Shown piece by piece: positions 51,477-58,617 of a stretch of 58,617 nucleotides of DNA. Below the pieces are notes generated by a model that saw nothing but the letters and a program-made list of their open reading frames with translations, was not told the DNA's origin and did no database searches. This DNA is from Rubrivivax sp. Lineage in GTDB: Bacteria; Pseudomonadota; Gammaproteobacteria; Burkholderiales; Burkholderiaceae_C. The translations under genes and the position numbers were made by a program. The stretch is from contig JALHPF010000002.1 in assembly GCA_022842595.1 (NCBI GenBank), positions 202,888 to 261,504 on the forward strand. The letters are read 5' to 3'. The first letter of the stretch is position 1, and the number at the start of each line of letters is the position of its first letter.

Positions 51477-54412
51477 ACGCGACATCGACACCGCAAGCCC
51501 AGGCCCGCGCGAGCGGACGCGCCCGGCGCGTCGCCCTGGCGTGGCTGGCCGCCGGGGTGCAGGGCCTGGGCGGACCGGCGTGCGCCGGGGTGCTGTCCGA
51601 CGGCAGCTGGGGCCGCGTGCCGCAATCCTTCTCGGGCGTGTTCACGATCCCCGAAAGCCTCGGCCGGCGGGCCGGGCCGAACCTGTTCCACAGCTTCGAG
51701 CGCTTCAGCCTGCAGAGCGGCGAGTCGGCGACCTTCACGACGCTGTCGGCGAACCTGGCCAACGTCATCGCCCGGGTCAGCGGACCCGAGGCGACCTTCA
51801 TCAACGGCACGCTGCGGCTGTCCGCGGCGGGCGGCAGCGCGCCGAACCTCTACTTCATCAACCCGCAAGGCATCAGCTTCGGGCCGCAGGGGCGCGTGAG
51901 CGTGCCTGCGGCGCTGCACCTGAGCACGGCCGCCGAGTTGCGCTTTGCTGACGGCCAGGCATTCGCCGGCGGCCGCGGGCCAGACAGCCGGCTGAGCGTG
52001 GCCGCCCCGGAGGCCTTCGGCTTCCTGGGCAGAGCCGGGGCTGCGCCCATCACCCTGCAGCCGCAAGCCCGCCTCAATGCCTTCGCCGACGGACGCGACA
52101 TCGACCTCGTCGCCGGCGACCTGCGCCTGGACCAGGCCTCGGTGTACACCGCCAGCGGGCGCCTGCGGCTGGTGGCCGTCGGCGCCGAGGCGGCGGCGGT
52201 GCCGGTGGACGCCGGCGCGGTGCCGCCCACCGCGCAGCTGGGTGGCGGCATCAGCCTGCAAGGGTCCAGCGTCAGCACGGCCGAGGGGCAGGTCGCCCTG
52301 CACGGCGGCACGGTCGAGCTGGCCGACGGCGCTTCGGTCAGTGCGGATCCCGACTTCCCCACGGCCCGGGGCGTCGAGATCCTGGCGCGCAACGCGGTGC
52401 GCATTGCCGACTCCTTCGTCTCGTCGCTGATGGTGCCGGCGGCACCGCGCGGGCCATCGATCCGCGTCGAAAGCCTGGGGTCGATCGAGTTGTCTGGCAG
52501 CTCGGGCGGCATCCAGACGCTCACGCTGTCCAGCGCCGCCGCCGGTGACATCGTCGTGCGTGGCGCGTCGGTCACGCTGCGTGGCCAGACGGGGATCGAC
52601 AGCTTCACCAACGACGTCGGCAATGCCGGCCGCATCACCGTCACCAGCAGCGGGCCGCTGCAGGTGCTGCAAGGCGCGGGGATCTTGTCGCAGTCGACGC
52701 CGTCCTTCTTCAGCACCGCGGCCGCCAACCGGATCGGCGGCGCCGAATCGATCGACATCCGCGCCGGCTCGCTCACCGTCGACGCCGCAGGCGGGCAGGG
52801 GGCGGCGATTTCTTCGGAATCCAACTTCGTGGCCGGCCCGGCGGGCCAGGTCAGCGTGGTGGTGGACGGTCTGATCCGGCTGCGCGGGGGCGGCAAGATA
52901 TCGACTTCGGCCAGCGCCAACCCGAACTATCCGCCGCTGGCGACGCAGTCTGCCGGCACCCTCACGGTCAGCGCCGACGCCCTCCTCATCGAGCGTGCCG
53001 CTGGCGACAGCTTCTCCAGCGGCATCTTCAGCGACGCGCTCGGGTTCACCAGCCTGTCGCCGGGGCCGGGTGGCCGGGCCGGGCAGATCATGGTCACCGC
53101 GCGCGACATCACCGTGCTGGGTGGCCCGGCCGGCATCTCCACCGACAGTTCAGGGCCGGGCGCGCCCGGGTCGGTGTCGGTGACGGCCGATCGCGTGCTG
53201 CTCGACGGAATGGGGATGGGCCGCGCGTACATCTCCAGCAGCGCCAGCGGCTCCGGCGGCGGCGGCGCGGTGAGCATCAGCGCGAGCGACGGCGTGACGC
53301 TGGCGCGTGGCGGCACCATCGAGGCGCGCACGCTGGGCCCCGCGCCAGGGGGTCAGGTGCGGTTGGAGGCGCGCCACCTGACCGTCGACGGGGCCGGGCT
53401 GGAGCTGGTCACCGGCGTGCTAGGCCTGGCGCAGGGCAGTGGTCCGGCGGGCGACCTGTCGATCGCCGTGACCGGGCTGGTGCAGCTGGTGCAAGGCGGC
53501 GTGGTGGCGGCCAGTGCGTCCGGCGCCGGTCGCGCGGGAGCCATCGACATCCAGACGCACGACCTGCTCGTCGACGCGCGCGGTGATGCGCTGACCGGCG
53601 TTCGCAGCCGCGCGCTGCCGGACTCGGGCGGACTGGTCGGGCGCATCTCGGTGGTGGCCGCTGGCGACGTGATCCTGCTCGGCGCGCCGGAAGCCATGAC
53701 GATCCGCAACGACTCGACGCGACCCGGCCTGCAAGGCCTGGCGCCGCAGTCGCTCACCGTCAGCGCTGGCCGGCTGCTGATGGACGGCGCCAGCCTGCTG
53801 GCGTCGTCGGCCGGCAGTGCGCCCGGCAGCGCCATCCGCGTCAGTTCGGCCCAGGGCATCGACCTGCGCAACGACGCGCGCATCCTCACCTCGGCGGTGG
53901 ACGGAAACGGCGGCCCGATCGATGTCGAAGCGGCGCGTTACCTCGTGCTGAGTGACGCGCAGATCGCCAGCTCGGTGCTCGGCCCGACCAACGGCAATGG
54001 TGGCGACATCCGCGTCGCCGCGCCGGTGCTGGTCCTGGCCAACGGCTCGATCCAGGCCAACACAGCCGCGCTGCGCGCCCGAGGCGGCGATGTGCGCATC
54101 GACACCCTGGCGCTGGTGCCGCGCGGCAACGCGCTGGTCGTCGGAGGCAGCCTGGACCTGCCGTTCCGTCCGGGCGCGTCGGGATTCAGCGTCATCCAGG
54201 CGGCCGCACCCGACGGCGTGTCGGGGCAGGTTCAGGTGACCAGCCCCGCGCTCGACTTGGCTGGCACGCTGGCTGACCTGGACATCCCGCCGATCGATCT
54301 GGGTGCCCTGGCGCTCGACATCTGTCGCATCGGTGCCGGCAGTTCCCTGGTTCGCGTGGGCCGCGGCGGGCTGCTGCCGTCGCTGCTCGACCCCGCAAGG
54401 CCCGGACCATGA
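51473..54412 (+). CDS. TpsA-type filamentous-hemagglutinin N-terminal-domain exoprotein
   Basis: 979 aa from ATG 51473. A signal sequence (~40 aa) is followed by a TPS domain: SWGRVPQSFSGVFTIPESLG, NLFHSFERFSLQSGESATFT, LYFINPQGISFGPQGRVSVP. The rest is a long beta-helix of Gly/Ala/Ser/Val repeats (ITLQPQARLNAFADGRDIDL type). The C-terminus has a Cys in LALDICRIGAGSSLVRVG and then RGGLLPSLLDP, close to the C-terminal signature of cyanobacterial TPS proteins. It should be secreted by the TpsB at 47446. There is no obvious toxin domain, suggesting an adhesin or structural role. Confidence 0.87.
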   Translation: MNATSTPQAQARASGRARRVALAWLAAGVQGLGGPACAGVLSDGSWGRVPQSFSGVFTIPESLGRRAGPNLFHSFERFSLQSGESATFTTLSANLANVIARVSGPEATFINGTLRLSAAGGSAPNLYFINPQGISFGPQGRVSVPAALHLSTAAELRFADGQAFAGGRGPDSRLSVAAPEAFGFLGRAGAAPITLQPQARLNAFADGRDIDLVAGDLRLDQASVYTASGRLRLVAVGAEAAAVPVDAGAVPPTAQLGGGISLQGSSVSTAEGQVALHGGTVELADGASVSADPDFPTARGVEILARNAVRIADSFVSSLMVPAAPRGPSIRVESLGSIELSGSSGGIQTLTLSSAAAGDIVVRGASVTLRGQTGIDSFTNDVGNAGRITVTSSGPLQVLQGAGILSQSTPSFFSTAAANRIGGAESIDIRAGSLTVDAAGGQGAAISSESNFVAGPAGQVSVVVDGLIRLRGGGKISTSASANPNYPPLATQSAGTLTVSADALLIERAAGDSFSSGIFSDALGFTSLSPGPGGRAGQIMVTARDITVLGGPAGISTDSSGPGAPGSVSVTADRVLLDGMGMGRAYISSSASGSGGGGAVSISASDGVTLARGGTIEARTLGPAPGGQVRLEARHLTVDGAGLELVTGVLGLAQGSGPAGDLSIAVTGLVQLVQGGVVAASASGAGRAGAIDIQTHDLLVDARGDALTGVRSRALPDSGGLVGRISVVAAGDVILLGAPEAMTIRNDSTRPGLQGLAPQSLTVSAGRLLMDGASLLASSAGSAPGSAIRVSSAQGIDLRNDARILTSAVDGNGGPIDVEAARYLVLSDAQIASSVLGPTNGNGGDIRVAAPVLVLANGSIQANTAALRARGGDVRIDTLALVPRGNALVVGGSLDLPFRPGASGFSVIQAAAPDGVSGQVQVTSPALDLAGTLADLDIPPIDLGALALDICRIGAGSSLVRVGRGGLLPSLLDPARPGP

Positions 54413-55395
54413 GGCGCCGTGTTCTCCTTGCGAGCTTCGGCGGGTCGCTGGCCCTGCGCAGGATCATCGCCGGGGGTGGCGCTGTGCTGCTGCCGGCCCG
54501 CGTGCTGCGCGCGCAGGGCGTGGTCGCTGCCGCGCCCGAAGGCGTGCGCGACGACATTGCACGCTGGCTGGGCGCGCAAGGCCTGGCCGCCGCGCTCGAG
54601 GTGCGGGGCCTCGGCTGGGTGGCCATCGAAGACGGCACGGACCGCCGACACCTGCAGCTCGAGCTGGCGTTCAGCAGCCCCCCGGACGAGGACAAGGAGG
54701 CGGCCAGCGAACGCTTCGACCAGTGGCTGGCCTCGTTGCGCGGGCCGGGCCGGACCGACTTCGTGACGGCGCTGTTCTACAAGCTGGTGCTCGCCGCCGA
54801 TGTGCGGCGCGCCGATGCCGCGCTGATCTTCCGCGTGCAGGACGAAACCTACACGGTCGCACTCGACGAAGCCGAGGGATGGCCGACGATGCGCGGCACG
54901 ACGGGTCGCAGGCGCTACGTCCGGCGCAGTGTGCAGCTGCCGGCTTATGGATCGGCCACCGCGGCCGCAGCGCGCGGCGGTGTAGCGTTGCCCGCGGTGG
55001 GGGCCGCCCTGCCAGAACGCGTTCAGCGGTTCCTGAAGACCTTCTTCGAGCGGTCGGTGGCCGGGACCGGGCGTCCGGCGCCGGTCATCCGGCTCAGGCC
55101 CCTGGAGCCGGGTTTCGCGGCTGTCGAGGCTCAGGGCCTGCGACAACTCGTGCTGCCCGACAAGAACTACTGGGAGTTGCTGATCGTGTCGATCGAGCTG
55201 CACCCCGCAGCCGAGGGACAAACCAGTGCCGCGTGCTCCCTGGAGGGGAGGTTCTCCGCCGGGCTCGGCGACCGGCCGCCGCCGGCCAGCGGCTACTCGC
55301 ATGACATGGACCCGCGCTACCGCACCGCGATGGAGACCTTTGCCGACGGGTTGCTGCGCCAGCTTCAGGAGGAACTCGCGCGTGGCGCACCTTGA
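54409..55395 (+). CDS. exported protein of unknown function in TPS-CHAT-TIR operon
   Basis: 328 aa from ATG 54409 (ATGA overlap with tpsA). The Arg-rich start MRRRVLLASFGGSLALRR and hydrophobic IIAGGGAVLLPARVLRAQ look like a signal peptide with cleavage near residue 36. The mature part is mixed alpha/beta with FYKLVLAADVRRADAALIFR, RVQRFLKTFFERSVAGTG and NYWELLIVSIELHP. No family recognised. Its tail overlaps the TIR gene by 14 bp. It may be a periplasmic link between the secreted components and the membrane TIR protein (inference from order only). Confidence 0.75.
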   Translation: MRRRVLLASFGGSLALRRIIAGGGAVLLPARVLRAQGVVAAAPEGVRDDIARWLGAQGLAAALEVRGLGWVAIEDGTDRRHLQLELAFSSPPDEDKEAASERFDQWLASLRGPGRTDFVTALFYKLVLAADVRRADAALIFRVQDETYTVALDEAEGWPTMRGTTGRRRYVRRSVQLPAYGSATAAAARGGVALPAVGAALPERVQRFLKTFFERSVAGTGRPAPVIRLRPLEPGFAAVEAQGLRQLVLPDKNYWELLIVSIELHPAAEGQTSAACSLEGRFSAGLGDRPPPASGYSHDMDPRYRTAMETFADGLLRQLQEELARGAP

Positions 55396-56368
55396 TGACT
55401 GGGTCTATCCGCTGCTGGCGGCCGCCCTCATCGGCGCGCTGGCGGTCGGGCTGTTCTTGCGCGCGAGGCGGCGGCGCACGGTGTTCGTCTCGTACCGCCA
55501 CAGCGACGCGGCCGACGAGACCGACGAGATCGTGGCCGCGCTGGTGCGACGCTTCGGCCGCGCACAGGTGTTCCACGACGTCCACTCGATCGTGCCCGGC
55601 GAAGCCTTCCGCACGGCCATCGACCGGACGCTGCGGCGCTGCGACGCGGCGGTGGTCGTCATCGGGCCGCGCTGGGCGACAGCCACCGCCGACGGAGCGG
55701 CGCGTCCGCGACTGTTCGAGGCCGACGACATGGTGTGCGCCGAGGTCGCCCGGTCGCTGGACGCAGGCGTGCGCGTGCTGCCGCTGCTGGTGCGCGGCGC
55801 GCCGCTGCCGGCGGCCACCGAGCTGCCGGCGGTGCTGGCCCGGTTGCCCGAGCACCAAGCCCTGGCCTGGCGTGGCGCGGGCGACGCCGACACGGTGGCG
55901 CGGCTGTGCGCTGCCGTGGCCGCCGCCCCGATGCGGCACACGCCGCTGTTCCTCGTGCTGTGCCAGGCCGGTGCGCTGCTCGTGCTGGCCCTGTTCGCCT
56001 GGGCGGGCGGGCTGACGCCCGATGAGTTCGGTACGTCTGCGGGTATCGCGCTGCCGGGGCTGGCCACTTCGCTCGCCGCCCTGGCCGCGCGCCGCTGGCA
56101 CCCGGCGCTGACGGCGGCGCGCAGCGCCTGGATCGGCGTCGGCGCGCTGGCCGTGCCGCTCGCCTTCCTGGCCACACTCACGCTGCTGGTCGTGGTGCGA
56201 AGTTTCAACCTCGGGGGGCTGTCGTTCGAGGGCTTCAAGCTCGCGCTGGTGGTCGTCGAGGTCGTCTGGGCGGCGTACATCGGTGTGGCGCTGGCAGGGA
56301 TGTTCGCGAACACCGCGCTGCCGTCGCCTTCCGGTCGCCGGCCGCCTGGAGAGGGGCTGCCAGGCTGA
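55382..56368 (+). CDS. membrane-anchored TIR domain protein
   Basis: 328 aa from GTG 55382. One N-terminal TM helix (WVYPLLAAALIGALAVGLFL) is followed by RARRRR, placing the next part in the cytoplasm. The TIR domain reads TVFVSYRHSDAADETDEIVA, FHDVHSIVPGEAF, CDAAVVVIGPRWA, with a candidate catalytic E121 in DDMVCAEVARSL. Four more hydrophobic helices make up residues ~185-310 (e.g. HTPLFLVLCQAGALLVLALF; GVGALAVPLAFLATLTLLVV). TIR domains of bacteria often cleave NAD+; here it would be a cytoplasmic output of the operon. Last of the five overlapping genes. Confidence 0.85.
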   Translation: MAHLDDWVYPLLAAALIGALAVGLFLRARRRRTVFVSYRHSDAADETDEIVAALVRRFGRAQVFHDVHSIVPGEAFRTAIDRTLRRCDAAVVVIGPRWATATADGAARPRLFEADDMVCAEVARSLDAGVRVLPLLVRGAPLPAATELPAVLARLPEHQALAWRGAGDADTVARLCAAVAAAPMRHTPLFLVLCQAGALLVLALFAWAGGLTPDEFGTSAGIALPGLATSLAALAARRWHPALTAARSAWIGVGALAVPLAFLATLTLLVVVRSFNLGGLSFEGFKLALVVVEVVWAAYIGVALAGMFANTALPSPSGRRPPGEGLPG

Positions 56369-57000
56369 TGCGCCCCGACCCTGCCAGCGAGGCCGCCACC
56401 GCCTGCCACTTGCGGATCTCACCCGCGGTCGCGCTTGCCAGCATCGCACCACGGGGCAACACGCACCGCCAGGTCATCCGACAGCCCGATCCCTGGTTTA
56501 GCCCCGCCGCCCCAATGGCTTGATCCCATAAGCAGCAGTCATCACCCAGACGCCGCAAGCCTCGGCGGCGGGGTGGGCAGGCCGATTCGACCGACGACGC
56601 GCTGGCAGATGTGGGCCAGCAAGGTCCGCCAGCGGTCGAGCTTCGGCAACTGCATCCGTCTGGTACCGCGCGCCTTGCCGGCGCGACAGGGCTTGCATCA
56701 GGTGTAACAGGGGCATTGATGCCAAGACTGCCAGCTGTGGACGGTGGCAAACCTGCCGGCGGGACAGCCACGGCCGTCGAGACGCCCGGCTAGAAGCCCA
56801 GCTTCGTCACTGCAGACCGACGTGGAGCCGGCTCGTAGCCCGTGAAGCGTGGGCGGCGTCAGCCTGTTCAATGGACTGCGCCAGCTGCCGCAAGACCCGC
56901 TTCGATGGTACGAAAACCCCAGGCGGATGGCGCGCAAGATTCCCCGGGACCGGCCCTGAGCCTGGAGACTCGGCCACGCGATGGGACACGACCTTGGTGA
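56369..57000. other. non-coding, repeat-like DNA right of the TPS operon
   Basis: No reading frame here has convincing domain content or codon pattern. The stretch is GC-rich, and at 56975-56993 it contains CACGCGATGGGACACGACC, whose near-identical inverted copy lies at 58499-58517. It reads as decayed mobile-element or spacer DNA. Confidence 0.5.
56975..56993 (+). repeat. element-end-like repeat, copy 1 (CACGCGATGGGACACGACC)
   Basis: 19 bp. It is inverted relative to 58499-58517 (CACGCGCTGGGACACGACC on the minus strand), one mismatch. It ends 7 bp before the 71-bp repeat at 57001. Confidence 0.6.
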
Positions 57001-57071
57001 GCGGTCGATGCTGGTCCGGAGGGCACGGCAATGGCGTCTGCATCGTTGCCTTGCCCCGATACGGCCGGCAA
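57001..57071 (+). repeat. 71-bp direct repeat, copy 1
   Basis: Starts GCGGTCGATG and ends ACGGCCGGCAAC. It is the same as 58401-58472 apart from one indel and two substitutions. It lies ~150 bp beyond the C-terminus of the IS91-type transposase fragment, where an element end would be, so both copies are probably element-end sequences. Confidence 0.75.
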
Positions 57072-57221
57072 CCGACGTTTCGCCCGGAGCTTGCTCGGCC
57101 TCGAGACCAGGGTTGACCCGAAGTCCGCCGGCGTCGAGTCCATGGGCGGCGCAGCGCCACCCCGGCTGCCGCCAGGCAGAACCGCCCGTGTTGATGTGTC
57201 TGGTGTCTAGCTCAGGCGGCT

Positions 57222-57670
57222 TCAGTCAAGCCCAGCCTCGCGCGCCCGCCCCCGGGGTGGCGGCTGCGGAACCAGGCCCAGGTGAGTCAGGATCTTCTCG
57301 ACGACTGACCCTTCCAGCATGGCCGCGATGATCTTCAGCTCGCCGGCGCCGCAGTTCGGGCAGTGCTGCATGTCGATGTCGAAGACACGCGTGAGTAGCC
57401 GCGTCTAACTGATGCGGTGGGGCCGGGCCTGAACCGTCTCGGTCTCGCATTTCGGGGCCCCTTGCGGCACCACCAGCGGGCGCAGCTTCGCGTTTGGCGC
57501 CAGCAGGCCGTGGAACCGGATCAGGTGCAGCCTCGGCCGCGGCACCAGCGCCGCCAGTCGCTGCATGAACTCCAGCGGGCTCATCACCAGGTGCGTGGTT
57601 GCGTCGCGCCACGGCGTCCTGAGCTTCAGCTCCACCTGTCCGGCGGCGTTGATCTGCACCCGCTGAACAT
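57222..57670 (-). pseudogene. IS91-family transposase, C-terminal fragment with internal stop
   Basis: From about 57670 down, one frame encodes VQINAAGQVELKLRTPWRDA, MSPLEFMQRLAALVPRPRLH, LIRFHGLLAPNAKLRPLVVP, then ARPHRIS and a TAG at 57405-57407 where intact IS91-type proteins have Trp. The same frame continues with VFDIDMQHCPNCGAGELKII (zinc-ribbon), VVEKILTHLGLVP and a stop at 57222-57224. The N-terminal catalytic HUH/Y2 part is absent, and a segment before the ARPHRIS block looks shortened. It cannot be active. It marks past rolling-circle insertion at the right side of the island. Confidence 0.85.
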
Positions 57671-57681
57671 GGAATTTCCTG

Positions 57682-58083
57682 TCAGCAGCACGGCACCCGT
57701 GTGAGCGCAGAGACCCCCGGCGGGGTATTTCGCAGGGCCTGAGCCCACTGTGATTCGAATCCTCCCGGCACGGCAACCGGCGCGTAGGCGGAGAAGGGCG
57801 GTTGCCTCCCCACGACCTGAAACTGACCCGTCGTGAGACCGAAGGACTCGACGAATCGACTCAGTTCTGCCTGTGCGCTCGCGTCGGTGGTCGTGAAGAC
57901 ATAGATTCTTCCCCTGTCCGCAACAAAATCGCCTGGGTCCACGGTGAACGACACGCTGTTCACAACCAGCGTCGTGCCGGAATAGCCGACTTGCTTTGGA
58001 GACGGCGAGTTGTCTTCGCCGCCGCCGCACCCGGCGATGCAGAGCATCAAGAACAGGAAAACAGTGGAGAGCAGTTTGATCAT
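57682..58083 (-). CDS. small lipoprotein of unknown function
   Basis: 133 aa. Signal peptide MIKLLSTVFLFLMLCIAGC with lipobox IAGC (Cys19), then a GGGED linker and a short beta-rich domain (GTTLVVNSVSFTVDPGDFVA, RGRIYVFTTTDASAQAELSR). Codon usage and base composition are visibly less GC-rich than the neighbours, a sign of transfer. The last residues (SALTRVPCC) run up to the IS91 fragment, so the natural C-terminus may have been replaced. No family recognised. Confidence 0.7.
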   Translation of the reverse strand: MIKLLSTVFLFLMLCIAGCGGGEDNSPSPKQVGYSGTTLVVNSVSFTVDPGDFVADRGRIYVFTTTDASAQAELSRFVESFGLTTGQFQVVGRQPPFSAYAPVAVPGGFESQWAQALRNTPPGVSALTRVPCC

Positions 58084-58400
58084 GCTGGGTCAGTGGGAAC
58101 GGTCGTTCGACGCCGAGCTTGGCTTTACACCTTCTCGCTGCGGCGATGATAGAAGTGTGGCCGAGTTCTTGACATGCCCATTGGAGCAGTCAACCAGGCC
58201 GCGAAGCGCACTCGTCCAACGCCAGGAAGCCGTTCAACGACTTCCCGTCTTCACTTTGGAACCGCCTGTCGAGTGCCTTCAGGAATTGAATGCGGTGGAG
58301 CCGGAAGTTTCGAGAGCCCTGGCGGGCTTTAGCGCATAGGAATTTCAAACGGCCTCTTGGGCCGCCCAGCCGGCCAGCCGGCCAAGTCACGCCTTCGTCG

Positions 58401-58472
58401 GCGGTCGATGGCTGGTCCGGAGGGCCCGGCAATGGCGTCTGCATCGTTGCCTTGCCCCGATTCGGCCGGCAA
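58401..58472 (+). repeat. 72-bp direct repeat, copy 2
   Basis: Direct copy of 57001-57071, 1.4 kb apart; the pair brackets the IS91 fragment and the lipoprotein gene. Confidence 0.75.
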
Positions 58473-58498
58473 CTGAACCGCACCGGGTTTCGTGGTGG

Positions 58499-58517
58499 GG
58501 TCGTGTCCCAGCGCGTG
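58499..58517 (-). repeat. element-end-like repeat, copy 2
   Basis: Minus-strand CACGCGCTGGGACACGACC, inverted relative to 56975-56993 (18 of 19 identical). Followed on the plus strand by GTGTAAGTCC. Resembles terminal sequences of insertion elements; family uncertain. Confidence 0.5.
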
Positions 58518-58547
58518 GTGTAAGTCCACAGCCCGGAGAGAGCTGAG

Positions 58548-58617
58548 ATGCGCGGTACTCAGCGGGCTACTGCCGACAGCCGAGTGGGAACAGTATCGCT
58601 GAGGGTCTGCAGGCCCT
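58548..58617 (+). CDS. possible start of a reading frame cut by the window edge
   Basis: ATG 58548, with GGAGAG about 12 bp upstream, opens a frame (MRGTQRATADSRVGTVSL) that runs to the edge. Only 23 codons are visible, so coding status is unproven and no product can be named. Confidence 0.25.
   Translation, partial: MRGTQRATADSRVGTVSLRVCRP

Larger units (their letters stand above)
58084..58547. other. non-coding region with mobile-element remnants
   Basis: The stretch after the lipoprotein start is of lower GC and has no convincing gene. It ends with the second copies of the two repeats (58401-58472 and 58499-58517). Confidence 0.5.

Noticed and set aside
56498..56793. Small open frames right of the TIR gene
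   Set aside because: Overlapping short frames on both strands with no start signal, domain or codon pattern; treated as non-coding.
1..58617. CRISPR array
   Set aside because: No regularly spaced direct repeats of 23-47 bp with unique spacers were seen.

Overview
The window is GC-rich, densely coded DNA of betaproteobacterial type. It most resembles Burkholderiales of the Rubrivivax/Leptothrix group: there is a DUF3563 gene, a NarXL-controlled nar operon, NsrR/NnrS nitric-oxide functions, a class II NrdJ with a zinc-finger tail, and GTG/ATG starts with many 4-bp ATGA overlaps. The genus is inferred from gene content; no rRNA or marker gene is present.

Positions 1-7956 are ordinary housekeeping and signalling genes: a truncated NIPSNAP-type protein, a WYL regulator, a ketopantoate reductase, a DUF3563 pair, a hybrid histidine kinase with a LuxR-type response regulator, an HPP/CBS membrane protein and a DUF6306 protein. 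Positions 8064-22659 form a long nitrate-respiration transcription unit. It starts from a promoter with an FNR/DNR-type box and a NarL-like 7-2-7 palindrome, and runs through three tandem narK-type transporters, narGHJI, a parvulin, a beta-carbonic anhydrase, a cupin and a nitronate monooxygenase-like flavoprotein. Positions 22665-34786 add the anaerobic/nitrosative-stress functions: class II ribonucleotide reductase, hemerythrin and NsrR on the minus strand; narX-narL-nitroreductase on the plus strand; a second hemerythrin/NsrR-like pair on the minus strand; then nnrS, fdxA and ccoG. The two hemerythrin/Rrf2 pairs and their operators look like a segmental duplication. One hemerythrin has lost its first helix, and one Rrf2 protein has lost two of three cluster cysteines.

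Positions 34826-37283 hold a lipase plus ankyrin-lipoprotein pair that looks like an antibacterial effector and its immunity protein. Positions 37453-39452 carry a DUF938 methyltransferase and a small PadR/membrane-protein module.

From about 39.6 kb the character changes. A minus-strand 3' half of a tRNA-Asn gene, still followed by a terminator hairpin, lies at 39555-39640 and looks like an attachment-site remnant. To its right is an accessory island rich in conflict and signalling domains: a TIR-TM-WD40 protein, a patatin phospholipase, a divergent pair made of a SLOG-like protein and a deoxyribohydrolase-like plus TPR-S (DUF4071) protein, and a tightly overlapping five-gene operon. The operon encodes a TpsB transporter, an exported TPR-CHAT protease-like protein, a TpsA filamentous-hemagglutinin-type exoprotein, an exported protein of unknown function and a membrane TIR protein. 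This two-partner-secretion/CHAT/TIR operon is the best candidate for an undescribed system here. The right end (56.4-58.6 kb) is decayed mobile-element DNA: an IS91-type transposase fragment, repeated end sequences and a small lipoprotein gene.
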